Assembly (NCBI GenBank): GCA_002901265.1
Contig: PPHI01000095.1
Span: 62,001 to 126,000, forward strand
Source: Rhodopirellula baltica
GTDB lineage: Bacteria > Planctomycetota > Planctomycetia > Pirellulales > Pirellulaceae
Length of the DNA stretch: 64,000 nucleotides
Reading direction: 5' to 3'
Shown: piece after piece, positions 45,971 to 54,243 of the stretch
How the letters are laid out: every line of letters begins with the position of its first letter
Position numbering within the stretch: the stretch's first letter is position 1
The notes under the pieces: generated by a model
Told to the model about the DNA's origin: nothing
Seen by the model: only the letters and a program-made list of their open reading frames with translations
The model's database searches: none
Translations under genes and position numbers: made by a program

Positions 45971-47090
45971 TTTGGTGAAGTCGAACGAAATCAGCGATTC
46001 GGGACAGACCACAAGCGTCGACCGAACATCAATTGTTTGGTTGCACCGGTTGACGGTGCTGTCGGTTTGTTTGGTGTGGCCATTGATTTGGGTCGGCGGC
46101 TTGGTCACGACCTACGACGCCGGGATGGCGGTCCCTGATTGGCCGGGGACGTATGGCTACAACCTTTTTTTGTATCCGGTCACCACTTGGCTGTTTGGGC
46201 CATTCGACTTGTTCATCGAGCATGGGCACCGTCTGCTGGGTGCTGTTGTCGGGTTCGTCAGCATCGCGATCGTGATTGCTGCCTTCCGTCAGGAACGCAG
46301 GCGATGGGTTGTCGGCCTGTCTGTTGCGATTCTGTTGGCGGTGATCTCGCAGGGGGCCCTCGGGGGCGTGCGTGTTTTACTCAGTGATCGCACGATCGCG
46401 ATGATTCACGGTTGCTTCGGCCCGGTGGTATTTGTGATGTGCTGTTTAGCAGCAGCGGTGACTGGGCCACGCTGGGTGGGGCGGGTTTACCGCGAAGGTG
46501 CTTGGCCCCGCACGCGTGCTCTCGGTTGGGGTGTGGTGCTGGTTGGTTGTGCTGCCGTTTTGTTTAGTTACACCCAACTGGCTTTGGGGGCACAAATCCG
46601 CCATGTCCAACCTTGGACGACTCCGCGAATGTTTACCGCCTTAGTGGCCACACATATTACCAGCGCGTTTGTTTTGTGGGGTTTGACTCTGGTTTTATGG
46701 CTTTTGGTGCGACGCTGCGGCGATATGACGCTGTCCAGGCCTAGCGGTTGGTTGATATGGTTTGTAGGCGTTCAAATCCTGTTGGGGACGGGAACCTGGA
46801 TCGTCAACTACGGCTGGCCGACGGTGTTGGCCTTTTTGCCGGTTGGTGAGGGGTTCTTGGTTCAGTCAAAAGGGTTTATCGATTCGATTATCGTGACGGC
46901 GCATGTGGCTTTCGGGTCTTTGATCCTGGCGACGAGTGCTGTTGTCCTGTTGCAAGTGTTTCGCCAGCGGTATTTGGCAAAGGCCATCGATTCAGGAGTT
47001 CGCCAGTTAGATAGCTCTGACAAAGAGTTGTCAGTGGGCTCAAGTGATCGCATTTCCAGCACCCAAGATCCGGTCGTTGCATCGAATTAA
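45960..47090 (+). CDS. ctaA: Haem A synthase
   Basis: Hydroxylates and oxidises the C8 methyl of haem O to the formyl of haem A in the membrane, needed for aa3-type oxidases. The 376-residue product has eight membrane helices in two related halves, each with histidine pairs: VTTYDAGMAVPDWPGTYG and EHGHRLLGAVVG in the first, IHGCFGPVVFV, THITSAFVLW and TAHVAFGSLIL later, matching the four haem-ligand histidines of the CtaA/COX15 family. The start at ATG 45960 overlaps the glycine-zipper gene by 11 bases. It is followed by ctaB eight bases downstream. The C-terminus has an unrelated Ser-rich tail of about 30 residues. Confidence 0.95.
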   Translation: MAGDLVKSNEISDSGQTTSVDRTSIVWLHRLTVLSVCLVWPLIWVGGLVTTYDAGMAVPDWPGTYGYNLFLYPVTTWLFGPFDLFIEHGHRLLGAVVGFVSIAIVIAAFRQERRRWVVGLSVAILLAVISQGALGGVRVLLSDRTIAMIHGCFGPVVFVMCCLAAAVTGPRWVGRVYREGAWPRTRALGWGVVLVGCAAVLFSYTQLALGAQIRHVQPWTTPRMFTALVATHITSAFVLWGLTLVLWLLVRRCGDMTLSRPSGWLIWFVGVQILLGTGTWIVNYGWPTVLAFLPVGEGFLVQSKGFIDSIIVTAHVAFGSLILATSAVVLLQVFRQRYLAKAIDSGVRQLDSSDKELSVGSSDRISSTQDPVVASN

Positions 47091-47097
47091 GTAGAGC

Positions 47098-48171
47098 ATG
47101 TCTAGCAATCTCTTTATCGCCGAACCTGCCCTTGAAGTCGCCTCGTCTGGCAGCATGTCATCAAACGCAGTGTCTTCTAGTGCAGTGATTGGAACGGAGT
47201 GTTCCGTCGGACTCTTGAATGCCGAAGAAGGACGCCGACCGGCGTATACGAACATGTCATCAGTACAGGCGATTGACTATTCGCGCGAGTCGGCAGACGA
47301 CGCACGTTTGATCAGCGATTTGGTGCAGCTGACCAAGCCTCGCATTGTGGTGATGATCCTGGTGACGACCGTTGCCACCGCGATGATCGCGGCGGGCGGC
47401 TTTGTCGCGATCGGTCCATTGACGTTGCTGCTGTTCGCCACGGCGTTGGTCGCCGGAAGTGCTGGTGGCGCGAATCAGATTTGGGAACGTGTGATCGATT
47501 GCCGGATGGCTCGAACAGCGGTTCGCCCGTTGCCGTCCTCACGCATGTCAGTTGGCCTCGCGACAGCGTTCACCGCTTCGATCGGAACGCTGGGGACGGC
47601 ACTTCTGTGGCTGGGGTTTGGCCCGGAACCTGCCGCCGTCGGGCTGGCGACGTGGGTTTTGTATGTGTTTGCGTACACGCCAATGAAAACTCGCACCTCG
47701 TGGAACACCACGATGGGCGCCATCGCAGGTGCACTGCCGATGTTGATTGGCTACACCGCATTCGGTGGATCGCTCGATAGTTTGACCGGCTGGTTGCTGT
47801 TCGGTGTCTTGGCCGCCTGGCAATACCCGCACTTCATGGCAATCGCGTGGCTTTATCGCCGCCAGTACGCCGAAGCGGGTTTCTGCATGACCACCACCGT
47901 TGAGCCGACTGGAATCTCGGCGGGTTTGCAAAGCGTCACGGGGTCTCTCGCTGTCGCGATTTGCAGCGTCGCGCTGTGTTTTCCGTCCGCTGCGACGGTT
48001 CCTTCCGTAATCGCATCGGTCGCGGTACTCGCCGCAACGTTGCCAATGTTCCGTGCTTCGGTTGGTTTCCTAAAGCAGCGTGACGACGCGACCGCGCGTC
48101 GTTTGCTTCGCTCGTCCCTGTTGGTTCTGCCAGCGGTCTTGGCGGTTGTCACCACACGTATCTTTTGGTGA
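47098..48171 (+). CDS. ctaB: Haem O synthase (protoheme IX farnesyltransferase)
   Basis: Transfers a farnesyl group to haem b in the inner membrane. The UbiA-type fold shows two Asp-rich motifs: NQIWERVIDCRMARTAVRPLP (first) and YTPMKTRTSWNTTMGAIAGA (second region), with eight or nine membrane helices, as expected for CtaB/COX10. The 357-residue product has an unusual N-terminal extension of about 70 residues rich in Ser and Ala before the first helix (LTKPRIVVMILVTTVATAM). An internal ATG at 47254 (residue 53) would shorten it, but the longer frame follows ctaA closely. It is the second haem step of this operon, feeding CtaA. Confidence 0.95.
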   Translation: MSSNLFIAEPALEVASSGSMSSNAVSSSAVIGTECSVGLLNAEEGRRPAYTNMSSVQAIDYSRESADDARLISDLVQLTKPRIVVMILVTTVATAMIAAGGFVAIGPLTLLLFATALVAGSAGGANQIWERVIDCRMARTAVRPLPSSRMSVGLATAFTASIGTLGTALLWLGFGPEPAAVGLATWVLYVFAYTPMKTRTSWNTTMGAIAGALPMLIGYTAFGGSLDSLTGWLLFGVLAAWQYPHFMAIAWLYRRQYAEAGFCMTTTVEPTGISAGLQSVTGSLAVAICSVALCFPSAATVPSVIASVAVLAATLPMFRASVGFLKQRDDATARRLLRSSLLVLPAVLAVVTTRIFW

Positions 48172-48256
48172 TTTCGATTAAGCTGCTGAGACTTGCCCCG
48201 TCTGGCGGTATCATGCCAGTGGTGGTCGCAATTCCGTTGGCTGAGAGGGACTGAAA

Positions 48257-48931
48257 ATGAAAACTGCTGCAAACATTGCCGTCATTCTTATGCTCGGTGT
48301 CGTCTTGGGGCTGGTGTTTCGGGGCATGAAGCGTTCGGAGGACGGGCGGATCGAAGGGCCCGGTCCAGAGGATGTGGTCTACACCAACGAGGTCTCGCCA
48401 GGTGAGCAACCGTTGGTGAGGGAGAGTAGCGAAGTCGAAAACGCAGAAGTCGCCCGGCCGGCAAAGGTGCCAGGGTTGCTGACGAGTTTTGAGCTGACCG
48501 AGCGAAGCGGCGACACGGTTAGCAGTGACGATCTGTTAGGCCAGCCTTATGTGGTCAGTTTTTTCTTCACGACTTGTCCCAGCGTTTGTCCTCAGCAGAA
48601 TCAAAAACTGAAGCAGCTTGCCGAAAAGTACAAAGGCCAAGGCGTCAAGTTCTTGGCGATCTCGGTGGATCCGGAGACGGACACGCCAGAAGTGCTGCGT
48701 GAGTACGCGGCGCGATTCAATGCCGACAAGGACCAATGGTTGTTCCTGACAGGTGACCTGCTGTATATCCGCCGGATTGCCGGCGACCTTTTTCAGCAGC
48801 CTGTCAACAAAGGCTTTCACACCGAGCGATTTGTTTTGGTTGATGGCGAAGGGAACGTGGAAGGGTTTTATAGTTGGCCAGAACCCAAGCAGCTTGAGAA
48901 GCTGCAACAAGCAATTGATGAGATGATTTAG
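48257..48931 (+). CDS. Sco-family copper chaperone for cytochrome oxidase
   Basis: A 224-residue protein with an N-terminal membrane anchor (about 6-22) and a periplasmic thioredoxin fold. The copper-binding set is Cys107, Cys111 (FTTCPSVCPQQ) and His188 (KGFHTERF), the canonical C-x3-C plus His of Sco1/SenC, which loads the CuA site of subunit II. FLAISVDPETDTPEVLREYA is the other family block. It lies between ctaB and a DUF420 gene; the latter starts two bases after its stop. All residues needed for copper transfer are intact. Confidence 0.95.
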   Translation: MKTAANIAVILMLGVVLGLVFRGMKRSEDGRIEGPGPEDVVYTNEVSPGEQPLVRESSEVENAEVARPAKVPGLLTSFELTERSGDTVSSDDLLGQPYVVSFFFTTCPSVCPQQNQKLKQLAEKYKGQGVKFLAISVDPETDTPEVLREYAARFNADKDQWLFLTGDLLYIRRIAGDLFQQPVNKGFHTERFVLVDGEGNVEGFYSWPEPKQLEKLQQAIDEMI

Positions 48932-48932
48932 A

Positions 48933-49391
48933 ATGTGGGAAACGCTTGCGAAGGGATTGCCACACTGCACGGCGCTGTTGAACACGGCGGCTACGATTGT
49001 TTTGGCGTTTGCGTTGATCAATATCAAACGCGGCAAAGTCAAAGTTCACAAGAAGTTGATGCTGTACGCGCTGGGGATCAGTGCCGCATTCTTGGCGTTG
49101 TACTTGTTGCATAAGGTCGCGCTGTATCAAACCACGGGCGAGCCCAACAAGCGTTTCCCGGCGGATGCGCCACAGGCCGCGCGTTACACGTACTTTTCAA
49201 TTTTGGGATCACACCTGATCTTGGCGATCTTTGTGCCGTTTCTCGCCTTGCGGGCGGTTTACTTGGCCAAGAAGGGTCGCATCGTCGCTCACAAGAAGCT
49301 CGTTCGCTGGGCGTATCCGATTTGGATGTACGTCTCGGTGACCGGTGTCTTGGTTTATCTGATGCTGTATCAGTTGTACGCGACGGCATAG
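48933..49391 (+). CDS. DUF420 membrane protein (CtaM/YozB-like oxidase assembly factor)
   Basis: A 152-residue membrane protein with four helices (for example TALLNTAATIVLAFALINI and YTYFSILGSHLILAIFVPF), and His residues near helix ends (HKKLM, LLHKVALY, GSHLI, AHKKLVRW), in the pattern of DUF420. In Bacillus and relatives the DUF420 protein CtaM is needed to form an active haem-copper oxidase. The gene follows the Sco gene by two bases and ends the operon. A bidirectional terminator lies 50-90 bases downstream. The gene order ctaA-ctaB-sco-DUF420 is diagnostic of aa3-type oxidase assembly. Confidence 0.88.
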   Translation: MWETLAKGLPHCTALLNTAATIVLAFALINIKRGKVKVHKKLMLYALGISAAFLALYLLHKVALYQTTGEPNKRFPADAPQAARYTYFSILGSHLILAIFVPFLALRAVYLAKKGRIVAHKKLVRWAYPIWMYVSVTGVLVYLMLYQLYATA

Positions 49392-49442
49392 CTTTTTCTG
49401 TCGCGATCGATCGCCGCTTGAATCTTGGGCGGCGATCCAATG

Positions 49443-49481
49443 AAAAAAGCCGCAGCGTTTTCACGTTGCGGCTTGTTTTTT
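49443..49481. terminator. Bidirectional terminator between DUF420 and DUF1844
   Basis: aagccgcagcg at 49447-49457 and cgttgcggctt at 49464-49474 form an 11-bp stem with one G-T pair around ttttca. The stem has A6 on its left and G then T6 on its right, so it can terminate transcripts from both convergent genes. Confidence 0.9.
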
Positions 49482-49513
49482 GTTCCTGTCACACGATTGG
49501 GTCGTGCGGCGGT

Positions 49514-49879
49514 TTAGCCTTTCTTGGCACCGACGTAGGCCATGCGAAGCAGATGCAGGACTTCGTCGAACATCTTGTCTTCTTCGTCGTCGGTGTTGCC
49601 TTTGGTTTTCTCTTGCAGCATTTCCAGCGTGTCGATGAAGTGCTTGGCCATCATCAGGTCCGTCGACTTTTCGTTGGTCGACGGGTTTGCCATCACGCCA
49701 AGGGCCATCATCGCTTGGCTGTAAAACGTGCTGATCAGCATCGCCAGAGAAGCAGGCGGCAAACTGGCGGTTGGGTCGTCCGCGTCTGGAGATTCCGCAG
49801 GTGCGGTTTTCTCTTTCTCGACTTGCGATTTCCAGTCGTTGTCGACAACTAGTTCTGGTTCGTTGTTGGGTTCAGACAT
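49514..49879 (-). CDS. DUF1844 protein
   Basis: Encodes 121 residues with an acidic N-terminal half (1-40, many Glu/Asp/Pro) and a C-terminal helical domain (about 42-121; LPPASLAMLISTFYSQAMMALG, then KHFIDTLEMLQEKTKGN and EDKMFDEVLHLLRMAYVG) which is the DUF1844 profile seen across planctomycetes, acidobacteria and others. No enzyme motif is present and no signal peptide. It is convergent with the oxidase operon and is 60 bp upstream-adjacent to the pyrG stop only by orientation: both are on the minus strand, with pyrG transcribed first. Function is unknown. Confidence 0.85.
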   Translation of the reverse strand: MSEPNNEPELVVDNDWKSQVEKEKTAPAESPDADDPTASLPPASLAMLISTFYSQAMMALGVMANPSTNEKSTDLMMAKHFIDTLEMLQEKTKGNTDDEEDKMFDEVLHLLRMAYVGAKKG

Positions 49880-49938
49880 AGGTGTGAAGTGAAGTAGCGA
49901 GTGTTGGAAAAGCTTCGGCGGCCTTGGTAAGCGGGGCT

Positions 49939-51579
49939 TTACCGTTGGCTGACAGACGGTTGGTCTGACGAGCGTCGTTCGCTGGCACGTCCGATCGTCG
50001 CTTCGACAAACCCGGCGAATAGCGGGTGTGCTTGCAGCGGCTTGCTTTTGAATTCGGGGTGGTATTGTACGGCAACAAACCAGGGGTGGTCAGGCAGTTC
50101 GACGATTTCCACCAGGCTGCCATCGGGGCTGGTGCCGGAGATCACCAAGCCGGCGTTTTCAACCGTTTCGCGGTAGGCGTTGTTGAATTCGTAGCGGTGG
50201 CGATGGCGTTCGGCGACCTCTTCGCTGCCGTAGCAATCGTAGGCCTTGCTGCCTTCGACGAGCTTTGCCGGTTGGCTGCCCAGTCGCATGGTGCCGCCGA
50301 GTTGGGTGACGTTTTGTTGTTCATCCAGCAAGCAGATGACTGGGTCGGGCGTGTCCTTGTCGAACTCGCTGGAGTGGGCTTTTTCGAGTCCGCAGATGTT
50401 GCGGGCGAATTCGATCACGGCGCACTGCATTCCCAGGCAGATCCCAAAGAATGGAATGTTGCGTTGGCGGGCATAGCGGATCGCTTGGACTTTGCCTTCG
50501 ACGCCACGTTCGCCGAAGCCACCGGGGATGAGGATCCCGTCGTATCCGGACAGCAGGCGTTCGGCGCCTTCGCGTTCGATGTCGCTGCTCTGGATCCGGC
50601 CGATGCGGATTTGGGTTTGGTGGTGCATGCCGGCGTGGTCGATCGATTCATAGATCGACTTGTAGGCATCTTTGTGTTCGGCGTATTTGCCGACGACGGC
50701 GATGCTGACTTCGTGGCGCGGGTTGCGCAGGCGGTGCAGCAGATCCGTCCAGGGGCTGATGTCCAGCGACTTGCTGGGCAGGTTCAGCCGTTTGACGATC
50801 AGTTCGTCCAGCTTGTTGTCGACCAGTGAGATCGGGACTTCGTAGATGGAGAAGTCTTTGTCTTTCTCTTCGATGACCGCTTCGGAAGGCACGTTGCAGA
50901 ACAAGGCGATTTTGTCGCGTTCTTCACGGCTGATCGAATGTTCGCAGCGGCAAACCAGGATGTCTGGCTGGATACCGATTTCACGAAGCTGGCCGACCGA
51001 GTGCTGTGTCGGTTTCGTTTTCAGTTCGTCGGCGGCCTTGAGGTACGGCACCAGCGTGAGGTGCATGTACAGGACGTTTTCGCGGCCGACGTCTTGGGCG
51101 TACTGGCGGATCGCCTCCATGAACGGCAGGCTTTCGATATCGCCGACGGTACCGCCGATTTCGGTGATCACGACATCAACGTCGTCGCTTGCCATCCGGG
51201 CAATCACCGATTTGATTTCGTTGGTGATATGCGGGATCACCTGGACGGTTTTGCCCAGGAAGCGGCCTTTGCGTTCTTTCTCGATCACGGACAGGTAGAT
51301 CTGTCCGGTGGTGTAATTGCAGTCTCGCGTCAGCGCGCCGCTGGTGAACCGCTCGTAGTGGCCGAGGTCCAAGTCCGTCTCGCTGCCATCGTCGAGCACG
51401 TAGACCTCCCCGTGTTGGTAGGGGCTCATCGTGCCCGGATCCACGTTGATGTATGGATCCAGTTTCTGCATTCGGACTCGCAATCCACGCGATTCCAGAA
51501 GCATTCCAAGCGAAGCGCTCGTGAGGCCTTTTCCGAGCGAGGAAACGACCCCGCCGGTTACAAAGATGTGTTTCGTCAT
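49939..51579 (-). CDS. pyrG: CTP synthase
   Basis: Makes CTP from UTP and ATP with glutamine as nitrogen donor. The 546-residue product opens with [20 protein letters not shown] (the P-loop), has the synthetase domain through [14 protein letters not shown], and a C-terminal class I glutamine amidotransferase with the nucleophile in [11 protein letters not shown] and the catalytic His/Glu in [10 protein letters not shown]. Length and order are normal. kdsB, whose product consumes CTP to activate KDO, lies 117 bp upstream on the same strand and is probably co-transcribed with pyrG, a common pairing. Confidence 0.98.
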   Translation of the reverse strand: MTKHIFVTGGVVSSLGKGLTSASLGMLLESRGLRVRMQKLDPYINVDPGTMSPYQHGEVYVLDDGSETDLDLGHYERFTSGALTRDCNYTTGQIYLSVIEKERKGRFLGKTVQVIPHITNEIKSVIARMASDDVDVVITEIGGTVGDIESLPFMEAIRQYAQDVGRENVLYMHLTLVPYLKAADELKTKPTQHSVGQLREIGIQPDILVCRCEHSISREERDKIALFCNVPSEAVIEEKDKDFSIYEVPISLVDNKLDELIVKRLNLPSKSLDISPWTDLLHRLRNPRHEVSIAVVGKYAEHKDAYKSIYESIDHAGMHHQTQIRIGRIQSSDIEREGAERLLSGYDGILIPGGFGERGVEGKVQAIRYARQRNIPFFGICLGMQCAVIEFARNICGLEKAHSSEFDKDTPDPVICLLDEQQNVTQLGGTMRLGSQPAKLVEGSKAYDCYGSEEVAERHRHRYEFNNAYRETVENAGLVISGTSPDGSLVEIVELPDHPWFVAVQYHPEFKSKPLQAHPLFAGFVEATIGRASERRSSDQPSVSQR

Positions 51580-51696
51580 GGACGCGGATCATACCGCGCC
51601 GATTCCGGACGTGAAGGTGTGCGTTGCTGCCATTGTCGCCTTTCCTCCGATCAATCTCGGGGCTGGCGCAATCGGGCAATTCAAATCACTCGGCAA

Positions 51697-52485
51697 TCAC
51701 ACTGAAGGCGATGTGTTTTTGAAGCGATTGCGGAACGCGTCCAGGTCAGCAGGGGTGTCGATTCCCGACGCTGCGGGGCCGACAAAGGCGACGGCGATTT
51801 TCTTGCCAGCTTCGATCGCGCGAAGTTGTTCGAGTTTTTCGACCTGTTCCAAGTGGCTTTGCGGCGCTGACGCGAACCAACGCAGAAAATCAGGGCGGTA
51901 GGCATATAGCCCCAAATGGTGCCAGTACGTCGCCGGGGTTTGGTGGAGGCGTTCGCTGGGATCGCCGTCGCGATCGTGTGGCACGCAAGCACGGCTGAAG
52001 TACACCGCCCTGCCCCGCCCTGCCCCGTCATCCGCATTGGCCATGACGACCTTGACGATCCCGGGATCTGTCAGTGCGGCGGCCGATCGGATCGGAGTTG
52101 CCGCAGTGCTCAGGTCGGCGTTTGAGTCGCTCAGCAGTGCTGCCGCGACCGCGTCGATCGATTCGGGGTCGATTTCCGGTTCGTCACTTTGAACGTTGAT
52201 AAAGAGGTCGACGTCGGGCATTTGCTCTGCGACGTAGGCGATGCGGTCGGTTCCGCTGGCGCAGTCCTGTGGGGTCATGATCCAGCGTCCGCCAAAGGAT
52301 TCGACCGCTTCTGTTAAGCGAGGATCGTCGAGTGCGATAATCACGCCGGATGTCGCCGACTTGGCACGACTCGCCGCTTCGTAGGTATGTTGCAACACCG
52401 TTTTGCCGGCGACAACTTGCAGAAGCTTTTCATGTAACCGTGATGACGCGAGTCGGGCTGGAAGGACGATCTGTGTCTTGGTCAT
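51697..52485 (-). CDS. kdsB: 3-deoxy-manno-octulosonate cytidylyltransferase
   Basis: Activates KDO as CMP-KDO for the inner core of lipopolysaccharide. From ATG 52485 the product is 262 residues. It has the nucleotide-binding start KTQIVLPARLASSRLHEK, the family block CASGTDRIAYV and FINVQSDEPEIDPESID with the metal-binding Asp. The C-terminal EKLEQLRAIEAGKKIAVAFV is also standard. Its presence indicates an LPS-bearing outer membrane, relevant to the TonB-like system in this window. It sits directly upstream of pyrG. Confidence 0.95.
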   Translation of the reverse strand: MTKTQIVLPARLASSRLHEKLLQVVAGKTVLQHTYEAASRAKSATSGVIIALDDPRLTEAVESFGGRWIMTPQDCASGTDRIAYVAEQMPDVDLFINVQSDEPEIDPESIDAVAAALLSDSNADLSTAATPIRSAAALTDPGIVKVVMANADDGAGRGRAVYFSRACVPHDRDGDPSERLHQTPATYWHHLGLYAYRPDFLRWFASAPQSHLEQVEKLEQLRAIEAGKKIAVAFVGPAASGIDTPADLDAFRNRFKNTSPSV

Positions 52486-52642
52486 TGCGGCGATACAGTT
52501 CCGAAAATACAAGTCGATGAGACGTTAGCAACACACCACACATTGTTTGTGTGTTCGCCGTATTGTTTAAGCGTTTGTAGGGCGAAGTCTCAAGTCCACG
52601 ATGGAGTCGGTTCGACGTTTCGCGAACGCTGACCCAAATCGT

Positions 52643-53524
52643 TCAGTCAGCCAGCAGGGTCTTGATCGTTTGGCGAAGCAGCGTTTCGCCGCCAAACTTC
52701 ATGCCCAGGCCTTCGAGCTTGTCGGTGACGATCGCGTTCTTGGCTGTTTTTTCAGGACCGTTGATCGTTGCCGAACTGCCGCTGATTTCCTTGGCGATGG
52801 TTGCCACTCGATAGTCGCTTATCATTTGGTCGCAGCAGTTGAACGCTTCGCCGCTTATCTTGGCGTCTGTTGTGAGCAGCAGGTTACACGCTTTGGCGAC
52901 ATCTCGAGCGTGCACGCATTTGCTCCCACCGGTGGCCGAGACCGAGTCGCCGTTGGCGACTGCGCGGGCGAGATCGAACCACTTTGATTGTTCGATCGGA
53001 TTGGCAATGCCATAGATCGAAGTCGGGCGAACGCTGACACAGGACATCTCGCCAGAATTGCCATAGTGATGAACTAGCGTTTCGACAGATGCTTTGTAGG
53101 CGCCATAAAGCGTGTTGGGGCGTGCGGGATGGGTTTCATCGAGCGGATGACCCGGCAGAACATCGTCATGGACGGCACCTGACGAAACGAAGACGAATCG
53201 TTTGACGTTCGCTTTCCGGGCGGCTTCCAGCAAACGCAGTGATCCCGTCGCGTTGCGATTCCAGTAATCAATCGGATCGTCACCGGACGCGAGAAACGAT
53301 TCACCGACACGGTGTAAGCCGCTGTGTATTACTGCGTCGACACCGCGTAGCAACGCTTCGGTTGAAGTTGCGTCGCCGAGTTGCCCCATGATCCAAAGCA
53401 CGGGGGCTTCGGCGGCAGGCGGTTTTTCACCACGATGCCACGCTTGCAAGTCGTGTTTCGGGGCCAACTCGTCGATCAGATGGCGTCCCAGAAACCCGGT
53501 CGCACCGGTCAATGCAATTCGCAT
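52643..53524 (-). CDS. NAD(P)-dependent epimerase/reductase of unknown substrate
   Basis: An extended SDR of 293 residues from ATG 53524, starting MRIALTGATGFLGRHLIDEL with the TGATGFLG cofactor loop at 6-13. The serine is in FVFVSSGAVHDD and the YxxxK pair in YGAYKASVE, with SVRPTSIYG afterwards, all typical of atypical/extended NAD-dependent epimerases and reductases. No domain points to a sugar nucleotide in particular; related proteins act on dihydroflavonol-like or ribose-containing substrates. It is on the same strand as kdsB and pyrG with 157 bp between, so a link to cell-envelope sugars is possible but unproven. Confidence 0.85.
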   Translation of the reverse strand: MRIALTGATGFLGRHLIDELAPKHDLQAWHRGEKPPAAEAPVLWIMGQLGDATSTEALLRGVDAVIHSGLHRVGESFLASGDDPIDYWNRNATGSLRLLEAARKANVKRFVFVSSGAVHDDVLPGHPLDETHPARPNTLYGAYKASVETLVHHYGNSGEMSCVSVRPTSIYGIANPIEQSKWFDLARAVANGDSVSATGGSKCVHARDVAKACNLLLTTDAKISGEAFNCCDQMISDYRVATIAKEISGSSATINGPEKTAKNAIVTDKLEGLGMKFGGETLLRQTIKTLLAD

Positions 53525-53659
53525 TTTGTCATCGCGTGAAATAGAGAATGGACTCGGGTGGCCAGCAGAATGTACCAACCTGGCAACCATCACGCGAACT
53601 CTCGGTGCGAGGTGGGAGTCGCCCGAAAGAGGAAAGAAGATTTGCTCAAACCAAATTCG

Positions 53660-53702
53660 CCAAAAAAGAAACCGCCTCAGCCTGGTGAAGGCTTAGGCGG
53701 TT
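53660..53702 (-). terminator. Intrinsic terminator after the pilin gene
   Basis: aaccgcctcagcc at 53670-53682 pairs with ggcttaggcggtt at 53690-53702 with one mismatch and a 7-nt loop. On the minus strand it is followed by TTTCTTTTTT. It begins 35 bp after the pilin stop and isolates the pilin gene from the epimerase gene. Confidence 0.9.
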
Positions 53703-53736
53703 ACTTTGCTTGTTTGCCAGACAGAAATCCGTTTGG

Positions 53737-53931
53737 CTAGTTGGCCATCGCGCCCGCGATCGCCTGCCCTGATTTATCAAAGCTCTTCTGTGTCGCAGTG
53801 GTCATGGACGCGACCGAACCGATGCAGACGGCGACGATAAGGGCCAGCATCACGGCGTATTCCACCGCGGTGGTGCCGTCCTCGTCTCGCGCGAGCGAGA
53901 GTACGGTACGAACAAAATGTGGAGATTTCAT
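53737..53931 (-). CDS. Flp/Fap-type pilin prepilin
   Basis: A 64-residue peptide from ATG 53931. It has a short charged leader (MKSPHFVRTVLSLARDEDG) and a prepilin-peptidase site G19|T20 with Glu24 at position +5 of the mature protein, followed by the hydrophobic helix VEYAVMLALIVAVCIGSVA. This matches Flp pilins of the type IVb (Tad) family, which form thin adhesive fibres. No tad secretion, ATPase or prepilin peptidase gene is in the window, so it is an orphan pilin. It has its own terminator and is divergent from the ABC permease. Planctomycete genomes often scatter several such pilin genes. Confidence 0.92.
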   Translation of the reverse strand: MKSPHFVRTVLSLARDEDGTTAVEYAVMLALIVAVCIGSVASMTTATQKSFDKSGQAIAGAMAN

Positions 53932-54243
53932 ATCGAATATGCTTTTTGAGTGATTTTCGCTTGGAAATAGGCGCAGCCAAAGAAACATAGGCCACCAATC
54001 TGCGTAGACCTGGGCATCGTGATCCACATTACGGGGTGTATTAAAGAACAGTCCTCCCCGCTGACGTTCGAAGCGATTGTTCCGGTTGTGTGAAGTTTGA
54101 CTGCGATTTCGAACCCACCCCTCCCAGGGCCTGTTGGGTTGTCGCGTTCAGTCGGATTGAAGCATTGCCGATCCCTGTTGCCAAACTTACCCTGTTGCGA
54201 TGAAATCATCGCGACGCAACTCGTTTATCCCCCCATTGGCCTG
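53932..54243. other. Divergent intergenic region between pilin and ABC permease
   Basis: 312 bases. It must contain the promoters of the pilin and the permease operon. A C-rich stretch (acccacccctccc) lies near 54113-54125. In-frame codons upstream of the permease start (54097-54243) are open but show no membrane character; no further structure is evident. Confidence 0.4.
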
